From Podospora pseudoanserina (Eukaryota > Ascomycota > Sordariomycetes > Sordariales > Podosporaceae): 64,000 nucleotides of DNA. The stretch spans positions 2,108,001 through 2,172,000 of the forward strand of contig NC_085920.1 of assembly GCF_035222485.1 (NCBI RefSeq), given 5' to 3'. The notes beneath the pieces were generated by a model. It had not been told where the DNA came from, did not search any database, and saw only the letters and a program-made list of their open reading frames with translations. A program made the translations under genes and the position numbers. Below, in pieces: positions 32,585 to 43,516 of the stretch; positions within the stretch are counted from its first letter, which is position 1; every line of letters begins with the position of its first letter.

Positions 32585-33310
32585 AGCACGTTCGTGAGCA
32601 TGTGTGGTCCGTTGGCGTGGGCTCGAATCACCAGGCAATATAGCATCAAAATCGGGGAGGAAAGCGTTGTATTGTTAAGAAGAAGAATCATCCTCCAAAG
32701 CTCAGCAAAGCCTATAAAACGCCGTCCTCCACCATTCCCCACGTATCGCCCCACACATGCTTCCGCCTCCCCACGCACCAAACTGGTTTCAAGCCATGTT
32801 CACCTGCATTTTTGCAAGCTTTTTTGCCGGCTCCTCGCGCGCCGAAGTCGTCCCAGCTATCGCGATTTCGGCTTTCCTTCACATGTTTGAGAGCGTTTGA
32901 GACTGAAGATCAGGAATTCACGTCGGTTAACAGACAGTCAGAGAACCCCTCCCCAGCACGTTCGATAACGAGGAGGCACAAGTGGTTGTGGTCCATTAGT
33001 TGGGTCTTATTACCAACCAAGACATTATTAAATTGAGGAGGAGAAGGTGGCGTGTATTGTTAAAACTGTCTAACTACCAAACTTCAGCAAAGCCCATGAA
33101 ATACCATCCGCAACCGTGCTCTACTTTCCAACCCTACAATAGTCCCCCTTTCCTACCAAGGCGGGCACCGCACGCCGGAAAGTGAAGTCGAAGAAATGAA
33201 CCACCGTAAATGAGTGTGTATGTGGTGATGTGTCGGGAAAGAAAACCAACGCCAGCACTGCCAAAAACCTCCTCCCAAAAGCCCACAAATATCATATCAC
33301 GGCCTTTATG
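32585..33310. repeat. diverged direct repeat, two clear units about 385 bases apart and a weaker third
   Basis: Landmarks recur in order: agcacgttcg (32585 and 32955), tgtggtcc (32603 and 32987), gtattgttaa (about 32670 and 33054), cagcaaagccyat (about 32705 and 33088). A third, weaker match runs from about 33250 (ccagcactgcc ... aaaagcccacaaatatcat). On the minus strand the units give related peptides (RFIGFAELW, YFMGFAEVW, IFVGFWEEV), so the unit may derive from a duplicated coding segment. Confidence 0.5.
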
Positions 33311-34959
33311 TGGAACCAAAAGGACATCCTACCCACAGGGTAGGCCAGGCGGTATATATCTCTTCACGTTATCTAAGTCCTTGATTAGCTCTTCGCCGTC
33401 CATTTCTTTGCAAAGATAACGATGGATGCGTATACGACCAGTCTTAGTTATACTAGAGTATATAAGCCCGAGCTCGGTTTAGATCAGTTACTTCACAAGC
33501 ATGATCTTGCTAAGAATTAGGAACTTTGACTTTAACAATATAAACACCCTGGCGTTCCTCCTTATTTTTGACTTCACTTGCCTAGTGATTAGAACCCTGT
33601 AACCAAACTACATTCCCTCAGTAGCGTTTTCTTATATTAATCCTTTAAAAAATTCAATGCAATTTTACTAGGGCATATGGTCCGAAACGATGAGGATTGA
33701 GAGAGCCATTGTGTTGGGTGATCATACGGACGATCATCCATCTTCTAATAACAATTTCACATGTCTCAGCGCTGTCCCAGACCACTTGGTATTGGAAGAG
33801 CGTAGCACTGAAAGAAGTATAAAAGGCTTGATTGGGCACCTTTTGGCGTCGTGCCACCTGGGGTTGTGCCAAACAGTGTGGTCTCGCACTGCACTTGTCA
33901 AGTCTCTCCAATCGGCTGAGAAATTCATCAGTGTGTGCTGACAGACCCCACTCTTTTGCCCTCCAATGGCCAAAGGACAAATGCTCAGCTTTCATCTCTC
34001 TCACGAAGAACTTGCAATTTCTAACGTTGTCAGCATTCTTTGTCAATACTGGCGGTCCCAGCACTTCGTCATTGAGGGGCTACGGATGACGGCGATCACA
34101 TAACAACCTCTGGGGATGTAATACCGGTCTCCAAGACCTGAGGAACGATTCCGGGCTCTTCGAATAACACCGTCAGGAAACGGTCAGGAAGAACTCGCAT
34201 ACAACGACATCGAGCTCCGCGCCTTGCAAAGCTACTTCTCCGACGATGTTCAGCAACGGCCCCGGACGCTAATACCCCTATTCTGAGACTCGTTTGTATC
34301 CCAATGAATACAGTAGGACATGTATCGCTCTCTAGTGATCAAGATCTCCAGCATATTCTATCTATTCTGATCAATCTTCCTGACCGTTTCAATGTCCAGC
34401 CCGAGGATCTTGAGGACCGGAAACCCCCCCTAACAATTGGCAAGCCCGTCTCGCTCAGACTTCTTGATTGCCTGGAATTCTTCAAAGGGGAATTTTGTTC
34501 CGCACTCTCACTGCCATTCGTCCTAGCTGTCTACACATATCATGGATAGAGGGTGACTTGGTCAACAGTCTTCACAGGGTCCGGCATGTTATCCAACTTA
34601 CCGGCCATGGCGACTTGGTGCATAAACCTGACCTTGAAACGCCCATGGATGGGCAAAACCCAATGGTTACAGCACAGAAAATGGGGGCGACGCACGACAT
34701 CATCATCAAAACGCTTCCAAGCAAGTGGAAATTGTGTTGACTCTGCTTGATCACCTTGTACAGCAAGGTGCAACAGGCCCCAGGGGTAAGACGAGCCTCA
34801 GTGTCCTTTCGGCAGTGGTGCTTCTTCGTCGCCAGGTAGAGAGCGCGGGAAAGCAGTGCCAGTATCTCGACAACCGCAGTTGAAACCAGTCAGAAGTGGT
34901 GAGTGAACCCAGCAGTCAACCGCTAGGACATACCAACTGAGATGAAACTAACCTCTTCT

Positions 34960-35260
34960 ATTTGTCTCGGCCGAGCTCTTCGCCTCCCTCACCCATGAAG
35001 ACTCAGCATCCAACATGAAGATCGCCGATGCCAGCAGAGCGCTCGCCGAAGCGGCCAGTAGGGACGCTCGTCGATGAAAACAGTTGCCATTTTGACCATG
35101 GCTTTTCTTCCGGCAACGTTTCTCGCCGCCTTGGTTTCGATTCCGTCGTTGGGATGGGACGAGCCAGACAAGTTCTAGGTGTATTGGGCATGTGTCGTTC
35201 CAACCACCATTGCCACTTTTACCTTGTGGGCAGGGTCACTCAGCGTGGGCAGATACTTAA
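34960..35260 (+). pseudogene. fragment of a CorA-type (Mg2+ transporter-like) membrane protein gene
   Basis: The plus strand reads ELFASLTHEDSASNMKIAD then ASRALAEAASRDA, a helix typical of the region before the membrane segment in fungal CorA-like proteins. After a frame change it reads SMKTVAILTMAFLPATFLA then ALVSIPSLGWDEPDKF, the first membrane helix. A stop follows, then VYWACVVPTTIATFTLWAG, the second helix. One frame shift and one stop separate parts that should be continuous, and no N-terminal CorA domain is recognisable upstream, so this is a decayed 3' end. Fungal CorA-like ends are often fused to ankyrin or other domains. None could be seen here. Confidence 0.6.
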
Positions 35261-36089
35261 GTTGATGAGGTCCAGACGAGACAGAGATCTAGAAACGGCA
35301 GAGGCCATGAAGTCCAGTACACAGGCTTCGGTGGCATTCTTGCGCCTCAGCCGCTCTGTTCTCCGACTTGACAGGCTCAGTACCTGGCATCTGAACGCCT
35401 TGGGTCGCAACCTGACTTTGTTTTTTGGTTTCATCACAACTCCATCAGGTACTGATTCATAACTTACATAACCAAGTCTAACTGAGACCGCAGTGAACAG
35501 AAGCGGTCGTTCCATAATTATCGACTTCAAGCCACGTCTCCCATGCTTGGCTCAATGTCTGGCAATCGTGCCTGGGCTATTCTCTGTGTGGCTTGCAGAC
35601 AGTCTGACACTGCCATGAAAGGATAACAGCCGTCGGCAGCTCTCCTCGAATAAGAACGGATGCTTGGGTGACTCGTCATGAGCTCTGGTGTAACGTCTTC
35701 GGAGTTAGAGGCGGCTGAAGGCCAGCTCCCACACCAAACCGCTTAAGCAGGCCAACCAGCATACGACAATCACTTGTGACTGGAGGATAGGTGCCAGCAA
35801 CGTAAAGGGCTTCATATGAGGCGCTGGACGCCAGCCTTGATGTGCAACGCGAGCTGGAGGCCTAGGCATGTAGATAGTGGGTAGTGCATTGGATAGGCTG
35901 GGGTTCCAAGCACTGACGATGTTTGGCGTGTATATATTGTGTGATTCCCTTTTTTCCTATCGTCGATCTGGAGCAGAGGTTCAAGCCTAACCCAACAGTT
36001 TGAAACCACATACCCTTCATCTTTCTTTCTTTACTGACTTTTCTTTCGGCAACCTGTGTGACATTCGTTAATATCAAACACTTGAAGAC

Positions 36090-37359
36090 ATGTAGGAAAG
36101 CTATGACGTCCACCACTGCTCTACTCGGCTAACTTTGTCCAAGGCATCTAGCATTCCCCAAATTAGCCTCCCTGGCCACCATCCTCGCACTGACAGGGCA
36201 GATCAGTGCGAGAGTCACCGTTCCTCCTCCACAGAACTCAACATGCGAACCCCTCTTTGGCAAAATAGAGGCCACAAATGGCGGCCGGAAGATCGGGGTT
36301 GTCATCGATAGGTCCGGTTCAATGGAGGACACCGACCCGAGCAACCTCCGTCTCCAAGCCGCCAAGCTCCTCGTCGGAAAGCTGATTCCATCCTCCGGCA
36401 CAACCACCGGTCAAACCGCCGACCAAGTCACCATCGTCCAGTTCAACGAGACAGCCGAGGTCCTCTACCCCCTCGGTGACCCCAGCGGTGCAGGAGCCAC
36501 AATCGACGGCATCCCCGCCAACGGCGGGACCTTCATCGGCGGCGGCATCTCCGCCGCCCTCGACGAACTTACAAGAAGCGGCAACAAGCCCGACGCCGCC
36601 GGCATCTTCGTCCTCACCGACGGAGCCGACGACCCCCCCTCCCTCATCTCAGACACGATCGACTCCATCAACCGCGCCCAACAAGCCGGCATCCGCGTGT
36701 CCTTCGGCTTCCTCTCCGTCGACGCGGAGGAGCAAGACTCCCGCATCACCTCCGCCATCCTCAGCTCGGGCGGCACCTTCACAACAGTAAACACAGCAGA
36801 AGACACCTCCAAGCTCGTCGCCCAAGCCCTCCTCAACGGGCTAGTCGGACCCCCGCAGACAGGCAGCGTTCCCCTGTTACCTGGTCTCAAAACAGCGGGG
36901 ATGCTCTCCCAGACAAGCCTCACCACCTTTTCTTATGCTGCCCAGAGCGGCGAGGCGTTCAATGTCACTGTCACAGCCATCGACAATATCCCCCTCAAGG
37001 CCACGTTGAAGCAAGCGGGTCAGACGAGTGAGATCAAATCTGCTGTCACAGACACCACAACTGGGATCGCGCTGCTGGAGTACACCGCGTTCTCGACTGG
37101 GAATTACACCATTGAAGTCTCGTCGGCTGGTGGGTCAAAGTCGGGGCTCTTTGCGGTACAGATTGGGAGCTCGCTTGACCCCTGCAAGCCGTCAAACTCG
37201 ACGGTGCCGCTTCCTTCTGGCACCGGGGTGATTCCTTCCCCGACTGCTTCGACTGTTTTCACGGCTGGGGCTGTGCCCATGGGTGGTAATGCGGCTTTGC
37301 AGATGGGGGTTGGGTTGTCTTTGATGGCGGCTTTTCTTGAGATGTTTTTGAGTGGATAA
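36090..37359 (+). CDS. secreted, probably GPI-anchored von Willebrand factor A domain protein
   Basis: Predicted exons 36090-36091 and 36144-37359 (405 residues). The long frame has no ATG before MEDTDPSN (36322), yet the residues upstream form a perfect signal peptide (HLAFPKLASLATILALTGQ, then ISA) preceded by an in-frame stop. Removing a 52-base intron (GTAGGA donor, gctaac branch, tccaag acceptor) joins AT to G CAT and creates the start codon, so the ATG is split by an intron. The vWA metal-binding MIDAS motif is VVIDRSGSM (Asp 56, Ser 58, Ser 60). Later marks are NGGTFIGGGISAALDEL and IFVLTDGADDPP. The C-terminus (Ser/Pro/Thr-rich stretch, then MGVGLSLMAAFLEMFLSG) fits a GPI signal. It is likely an adhesion or wall protein. 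If the intron model is wrong the product would lack a signal peptide. Confidence 0.8.
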
Positions 37360-37613
37360 TTGATAGGGTAGCTTGGTGTGATGGCTTACATGTCTGGATC
37401 TGAGAGGATGGGTTCACATGTTTCAAAATAAGTTGAGGTTGTTCAACAGAATCCTTGTTCAGCACGTTAGGTAGATGAAGAAATTCAGGAACTCCAAGAT
37501 TTCTATCAAAGCCCAAAGAGCAGTAAGGCAGCATTTGCAGGCGTCATCAACACAACCCCTTGAGAAAGTCAACCCACAACGCCACAGGCCATCAAAATCA
37601 CAAAGCTTTTCCC

Positions 37614-39837
37614 TCATTTAAACTCCCCATGACAGACATCATCCGAACGCATTCTCATCTCCGCCTCTTCCACAGCATGGTCCCAATTAGCCTGGTACAG
37701 GTACCAGAGCTCCACGCTCGAAACACTGCGTGATTTGTTAGTCCAAGCCACTGGGCGGACAAGCTCGACCACATTGGAAAACTTACACTGCTAGGCCAAT
37801 GGCAATGCCGAACCAGAGCCCCTCCAGTTTCCATCCAAGAACCCATCCAGTCGAGAACGAGATGGGCAGCGCCACGAGATAGTACGAACCCAAGTTGGTG
37901 AAGCTACCAATGCTCTGCCTCCCGATACCCCTGAGAAGGCCGTGTGATATTGCTGCCAGGGCGTCAAACAGTTGCAGGACAGCGCATATGGGTAGCACTT
38001 CTGACACGATGGCTGCAACCTCTTTGTCATTTGTAAAGAGGTACGGTATCTTGAATCGGAGGCTGCTGAGCAGGGCGAGGTTGAACAGTCCCACCAGACA
38101 TCCAGCCACGAGTGCCTGTCGAAATGTAAGCTATTGCTCCTTGACGATGCCACAGGAAAAAAAAAAAAAAGACAAAAAAAGATGGCACGTACCACTTTTG
38201 CGCTGGTCTTCGCAGCGCCACTTAATCTGGCCCCGATAAGGTTTGCCACGCGTGTTGAGGCCGCGATGGAAAGTGGAAAGGGGATGTTGAATGTCGTGGA
38301 CGTCACCGTGACAACGACGCTCTGTGCGGCAAGATGAGCACTGCCGAATTGACTGGCTGCCAGTGTGAGAACCTCAAAGGCAAAATACTGCGCTTCAACC
38401 ATGATCATTCCAGGAAGAGCAAGCTTGACCATCGGCCCTATTCAGATTGGTCAGCATGGAAGATTCGTACAAGGCGTGTTTTGGTGACGAGGGACAAGTG
38501 GGTCGTCCCCGAAAAGGGGTAAGAAGGTCAAAGTGCCAAGGTTGCTTACCCCAGTTGCTGAATGCTCGTCGAGTGAGCCCATTCCAGCACTCCATGCCTT
38601 CAATGAACCGAACATAGAGGAAAAGCAGGAATGGAAGAAGATTCTGCGTGAAGACGACGGCTGTTGCAGCGCCCGTGAACCCCCATCCCATTTTCCATAC
38701 AAAGAACCAGTTGGCAAAGATGTTGACTGAAGCGCCAATGAGAAGAACAAAGGTTGTTGCGTGAAACAGACCCTGAGCCTGCACGAAGCGCTTGCCGCTC
38801 TCGAATGCCGCAACGCCAGGTGTCCCGAGAATCAGCACCCGGAGGTACAGCCCCGCCAGCGCAGCTGTCTCGGGCTCCGGAATGATCGAGGCTAGCACGC
38901 TTCCTGAAAACCACCACAGGGTAACAATGGGAACTAGCAGCATCCACAACAGATATGTCATTCTCTGAAGCTGCAGTCCGACCAAGTGTTTGTGGCCAGA
39001 TCCATAGGCTTGGGCACAGAGCGTATCCAGGCAAGTTGAGAGGCCTTGAACTGGGGCGTAGCAGGTGATGTTGGCGGTCATGGTGGCGAGACTGACGGCT
39101 CCAAGTTCCAGACGACCAATGCGGCCCACAGTGAAAACACTTGTGACAGTGACCGAGTAGTGTAGAAGGAATGTGATGATCAACGACCTCGAGTATTGTG
39201 TGAGAGTTTGGGCTTCGCGCTGCCATGTTGTTTTGAGGACATTGGCAGCTACCGCCGCTTCCCATCGGTTGATCTCGTCGCTCTCGGTCGGGGACGGCGG
39301 GTCCAGGTAGATGTCTTGCAGCAGAGGTGTGCTCTCGAGGGCTTTTGTGGAGGATGCCGAAATGATAGGGCCGACCTCATCGCTCTGAGGTACTTTGGTA
39401 CTGAACATCCGCCGATACATCTGCTTCCAGGCTGGCTCGGCAAGTCCTCGACGATGCTTGGGAGGGAGGATATGGTTGTCCCGAAGTAGACTCCTCTCGG
39501 CATCACGAGAGAGTGCGACATCTGAGCTTGCAGCTGTCTCAGTCGTGATGATGGGTCTCAAGGTGCCATAGGCTACACCACTAGATCTCGGTGCAAAGGA
39601 TGAGCCTTGGGCGTTGGTCACCTCCAGGGGCTCGGTCTCAAAGTCGACATCATCGTCATAGCCGTGCCCACAGCGGCAGTCGTGGGTTCCGTAGTCATCG
39701 CAGCATTCTGCAAGGTCCCTAGCTAGGATTTCTTGCGCAATGGGCGACGAGGATAGGTACGAGTTGGAGACGAATGTTGATGCCTCCAACAAGCGGTCAG
39801 GACGGGGCTTGAACTTGATAGGCTGTGCCGGCGACAT
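37614..39837 (-). CDS. MATE family multidrug/toxin efflux transporter
   Basis: Four exons (39837-38550, 38437-38193, 38115-37787, 37725-37614) encode 657 residues. A long hydrophilic N-terminus (about 200 residues) holds a Cys/His/Asp-rich stretch (ECCDDYGTHDCRCGHGYDDD) that could bind metal. Twelve membrane helices follow, with MATE-typical segments such as GAVSLATMTANITCYAPVQG, LSTCLDTLCAQAYGSG and FGSAHLAAQSVVVTVTSTT. Members exchange protons or sodium for organic cations and toxins at the plasma or vacuolar membrane. Intron 2 contains an unusually long A tract on the plus strand (38157-38180), a T tract in the transcript next to the branch region. All joins restore the helix order. It converges with the von Willebrand A gene, the stops being 254 bases apart. 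Confidence 0.92.
38157..38180. repeat. homopolymer A tract inside MATE intron 2
   Basis: A run of thirteen A, then gac, then seven A. It is read as a polypyrimidine-like T tract in the transcript. Prone to length variation. Confidence 0.8.
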
Positions 39838-42748
39838 TGAGAGGAAGCTGGAAATGACTCAGGGGCAGCTTTCTGGGAGGGGTGAAAAAACTGACAAGCA
39901 CGATGCCCGGGTTGATGAGACCAGAGCCAACCACGCCGACAAGAGCCCAAGACCACCGTGAAGAAAGCCCTAGCACCAAGGCCTGGTGAGAGGCCATGGC
40001 ACCTTTTTATGCCAAGTAGGCTGGTGCTCGAACTTTTGACAGATACGAGGTTGTCTGTTTCGCCATCGACCGGTGGAAAGCGGTGAGATGGCGGGTCGTG
40101 GGTGTGGTGAAAGGGGGTGTGTCGGATGGCGGATGATGCACCATACTGCGGAAAGGAGTGGGCAGCGGGATGGGCGGCACCTTATCTTGCCTGCCACGAA
40201 CTAGATAGCACAGGAGAGAACCTCGCATGTATAGCAGGTCTCGACGAAGTTCTAGTTCTCAAAAGCTGGCGGGAATCCTACATCTAGTCACAAGCCTAGG
40301 CCATCTTGATGGTGGGGGGCGACAGGGTAAGGGAGGGTCAGTTGCGTTGCTCACCACGCCTGTGGCAATCATCGATATGCTTCTCCAAAGAACCTTTTGG
40401 ATCGTGAACGCCATGGTGGGAAAATACCCGCCATGTGTAACTGGATGGTGGTGCAGATCCAACATGGGGGTGCCCCCATGGCGAGATGGTCTGTCGCGGC
40501 GGGCAAGTGTGGGAAGTGTGTGTGTGTGTGCGTGATATCGAACGTCGATGCATCGGCACAAGCACCGCCGTTGCGACCCTACTAGACACAGCCATGATCA
40601 AATCGGGAAATCCGAACGCGTTACTGGTCAGCTCACAGATGGACAATTGTTACCGGCCATGAGAGTTTTGTCGAATTGTCGATCCTGTTACATGCAGCAT
40701 GCAGCACGTCCTTGGGATGGGTGGTATGGCATGCTGCAAGCCTGCAAACGACCATTCTCGGTCGCACTGGGCCTCCTTCCTCGGTGGGACAGAAAAGGAT
40801 TAAGCCAACACCACCAGCTGTTGTGTGGGTAAGGGACGCGTCTAGAGGCGAAGAGTTCGATAGCGTGCGGTTGTGAAAGAGCAGCCTTCATGAGAGCTAC
40901 TCCATCCAAAGCACAAGCAGAGCCGCCCTGAGAAATGGTGAGATCGGTTGTCAAACGTCGTCAAACGCCCACCTGGGCACCGGTGTGGCTGGCCACCCTC
41001 AATGTGGCCTTCCGTTGGGAACGCGCCTGGCTTTCTCTGGGCACACTTTGGAGGTATGGCCACCCCCAATGGAACTTGGAAGCTTCATACACATCAGGCA
41101 CGGGTAGTTTGCCCACTTGTCGGACTGGAGCTACCTGATCCTTCCATCGAGCTAGCTGCCCCTCAGTTTCACACATGGAGCTCTTGTCCCGGGTCTTCGC
41201 CGCCGTGCTCCTTGCCCACCTTATTACCGTTCGACACAGGACAATGACAACAAAAGATTGCGAGTAAATACCGCAGGTCCAGCAAGGGAGGCTGAGCATT
41301 TGTGACAGGATAATCTGCAAGTGTTACTCGAAGGAATCACGACCGGTCAAGGGGCAATTTCGATCATCTCGAGCTGTACAAGCCGGTGGCTTCTGCACGA
41401 GAAACCGGCTTTTTCTTGCCTGCCGTCGGACCCCTCACTTTCCTGCACCCCGTCCCGGCCACCCTCGCTCCTCTTGCTGCTCCCTTGCTCCCAACCACTG
41501 GGAGCTGTCAAGCTGACGATATCCGAAAACCAAGACAAGCGGAACATTTCCATGTGACCCATCCGTTATGCATCTTTTTCAAAACCCTCACATCCTTCTG
41601 CTCCCCCAACACCTCCATTCCAAGAAACAGTTGCAACGTTCGCGGGATGTGGAAGAGATTGGTACGTGGGGTTCTTGGTTGCTCATTGTTTCCTGTCCAA
41701 CCATCCAAGATGCCTTGCAGATGATGGAGGATGCAAAGCTATGCCTGCACACCACCTTCAATTTCACCTTCCTGGAGTTGTGCGGTGTGAGGAAGGTGTC
41801 CTAGATTCGTTGTCACCGCTATTTCCTATCAGTACAAAGTTAAAATCGGAAGAGCCTTTTCAACCTTAACGCCTCTCGGTTCCATTCAAGGGAAAAAGGC
41901 CCGAGGGCAGACGATCACCGGCAATGATTGTCATGTTTGATGATAAAAGGTAGCTGTGCCTTACATAATTCTTAATGGAAGGCTGAAACAGTTCAGGTAT
42001 CCAATGATGCGCTCAGTGCTCTGATAAGTTAACGCCGCCCTATGTTGATTCCGCACCTGGAGTCACCCGGGCAATTGATTTGAAGCGTCAATTGAACATG
42101 GTGATACTGGATCCTATCCTATTCATCTGCTCAACTAAGCCCTTATGTTCCTCCACATCCTATCTAATTTCCAACTTGCAATTGGCTTTACACAGTGCCT
42201 GTTAGTCACACAAGGCCTTAGTATTATATGGAATATATACTTTATAACTACAAGAAACTACAATAACTAGTATAATAGACTGAAGACACCCGCGCAATGA
42301 TACCCATCCCCATAAAGTCCCCACCTTCGTGTTCCTGACCCTACATATACCGTTCTTTTTAAGACAATGTGCCTACGATGCTCAGGACGCCGATGCTCAT
42401 AGCGACTTGCAAACCCAGAACCTGGAAGAGCCATACGACTGCTATGTTCAGAGCCCCGAAGTCGCTGGAAACTTGCATACGCGGATGCTTGACGGGCTTG
42501 GTGTTCTTCATGGTCCCGGTGAACGTTTTGATGATGACTACAGTGCATCCCATAGCCGTGGTGCTCGGAATCGTGGCGAGAGCCGTGCGATGAGACTGCT
42601 TCCCCTTCATGACCGTAACGATCTAGGCCTGGGCCACCATAGTCCCCAATTCCAGCCACAGCGTACCTAACAACACCTCCCATACCCCGCCAGCGTGCTG
42701 TCTCCTGATCATGAGTTTCGAATCGGCTCTTTCTCCTCTCCATTTCTC
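39838..42748. other. intergenic, 2.9 kb
   Basis: Upstream region of the MATE gene on the left. A (GT)n microsatellite sits at 40516-40530. Several frames of 80-120 residues on both strands lack motifs. On the minus strand near 42359-42750, directly past the stop of the next gene, two overlapping frames look partly coding, one His/Arg/Ser-rich and one ending in a hydrophobic segment (NIAVVWLFQVLGLQVAMSIG). They may be remains or an alternative 3' end of the gene at 42749-43516. Confidence 0.4.
40516..40530. repeat. GT dinucleotide microsatellite
   Basis: Seven and a half GT units followed by a degenerate cgtg. Confidence 0.85.
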
Positions 42749-43516
42749 TCATGGATCTCTCTTCCTCCTGCTGCCTCCAGTCATCCTCCCCTCTCTTTCG
42801 TTTCGCATTCTGCTGGGACCAACTTGAAGATGTCCTTGTTCAGCTTTCCGATCTTGGTGTCGTGGGGGCCCTAGTGCTCTTCTCAATGCTTCCTCATCCT
42901 CGGCCAGTTCACGTTGAACAACCGTTATTTCGGATTCCAAATCAGCCTTCTTTCTCTGCAGCTCTTGGAGTGCAGCGGCGGGCTCGGTTTTGGTAACTGC
43001 CGAAGTAAGTTGAGGGCGTCTATGAGTATTGACAGCATTGGGAGTGTTGCCAAAGCCCAGCAGAGCATCAACAGATGCCTCCCAAACATTTCTCAAGCTT
43101 GGACGAGCATCTGCGTTTGTGAACGGCAGCAATGCTCGCGCGGGCCCAGACAGCGAGGGGACGGGGACAGCTCGCGGCAGCACGGCGGTGATATGCATGG
43201 TAGTTCCGTTCGGAACTAAGACCACGATCACGCCTGCACGGGCGAGGGGGTTGTCCAGCGGCAAAATCTGGACGTGAATGCCGGTTTATGGGATGAAAGC
43301 ATTAGTAAAGTTCGACTCGAAGTTAATACAAGACAAGATGACCACAAGATCATCAAAGGAACGTGACATACCGAGGCTTGGGATGGGAAAGCTAGTTGTT
43401 CCACCCGGAATGACCGGGATGGGCCAGTTCAACTGCCCAAAACCCAGGTGCCCGCCACCACCTGGCTGGCCTTGCTTTTCACCACTGGGGGTGCTTTGAG
43501 TCGACATCTTCGACAT
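42749..43516 (-). CDS. hypothetical protein: conserved beta-like block plus coiled coil; altered splice acceptor
   Basis: Exon 1 is 43516-43372 and exon 2, by canonical splicing, 43233-42749 (209 residues). Exon 1 ends with LNWPIPVIPGGTTSFPIPSLG, matching the block of the gene at 29.6 kb. The natural continuation (IHVQILPLDNP) would need an acceptor at 43282, but the intron ends CCG there, not CAG. The next usable acceptor (gtgcag, 43234) lies exactly 48 bases further, keeps the frame and drops 16 residues. Exon 2 reads GVIVVLVPNGTTMHITAVLP, then a linker and a coiled coil (AALQELQRKKADLESEITVV). The tail is basic. No signal peptide. An alternative start four codons in (MSTQ) is possible. Function unknown. 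Confidence 0.55.

Larger units (their letters stand above)
32306..36089. other. gene-poor 3.8 kb stretch with diverged repeats and gene remains
   Basis: Contains a diverged direct repeat (32585-33310) and a CorA-type pseudogene (34960-35260), both listed. AT-rich sequence fills 33420-33670. A 137-residue minus-strand frame (33654-34064) and coding-like peptide pieces near 34180-34290 (plus, NGQEELAYNDIELRALQSYF) have no recognisable family and are probably remains. A TATA-like tgtatatattgtg at about 35929-35941 precedes the von Willebrand A gene. Confidence 0.45.
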
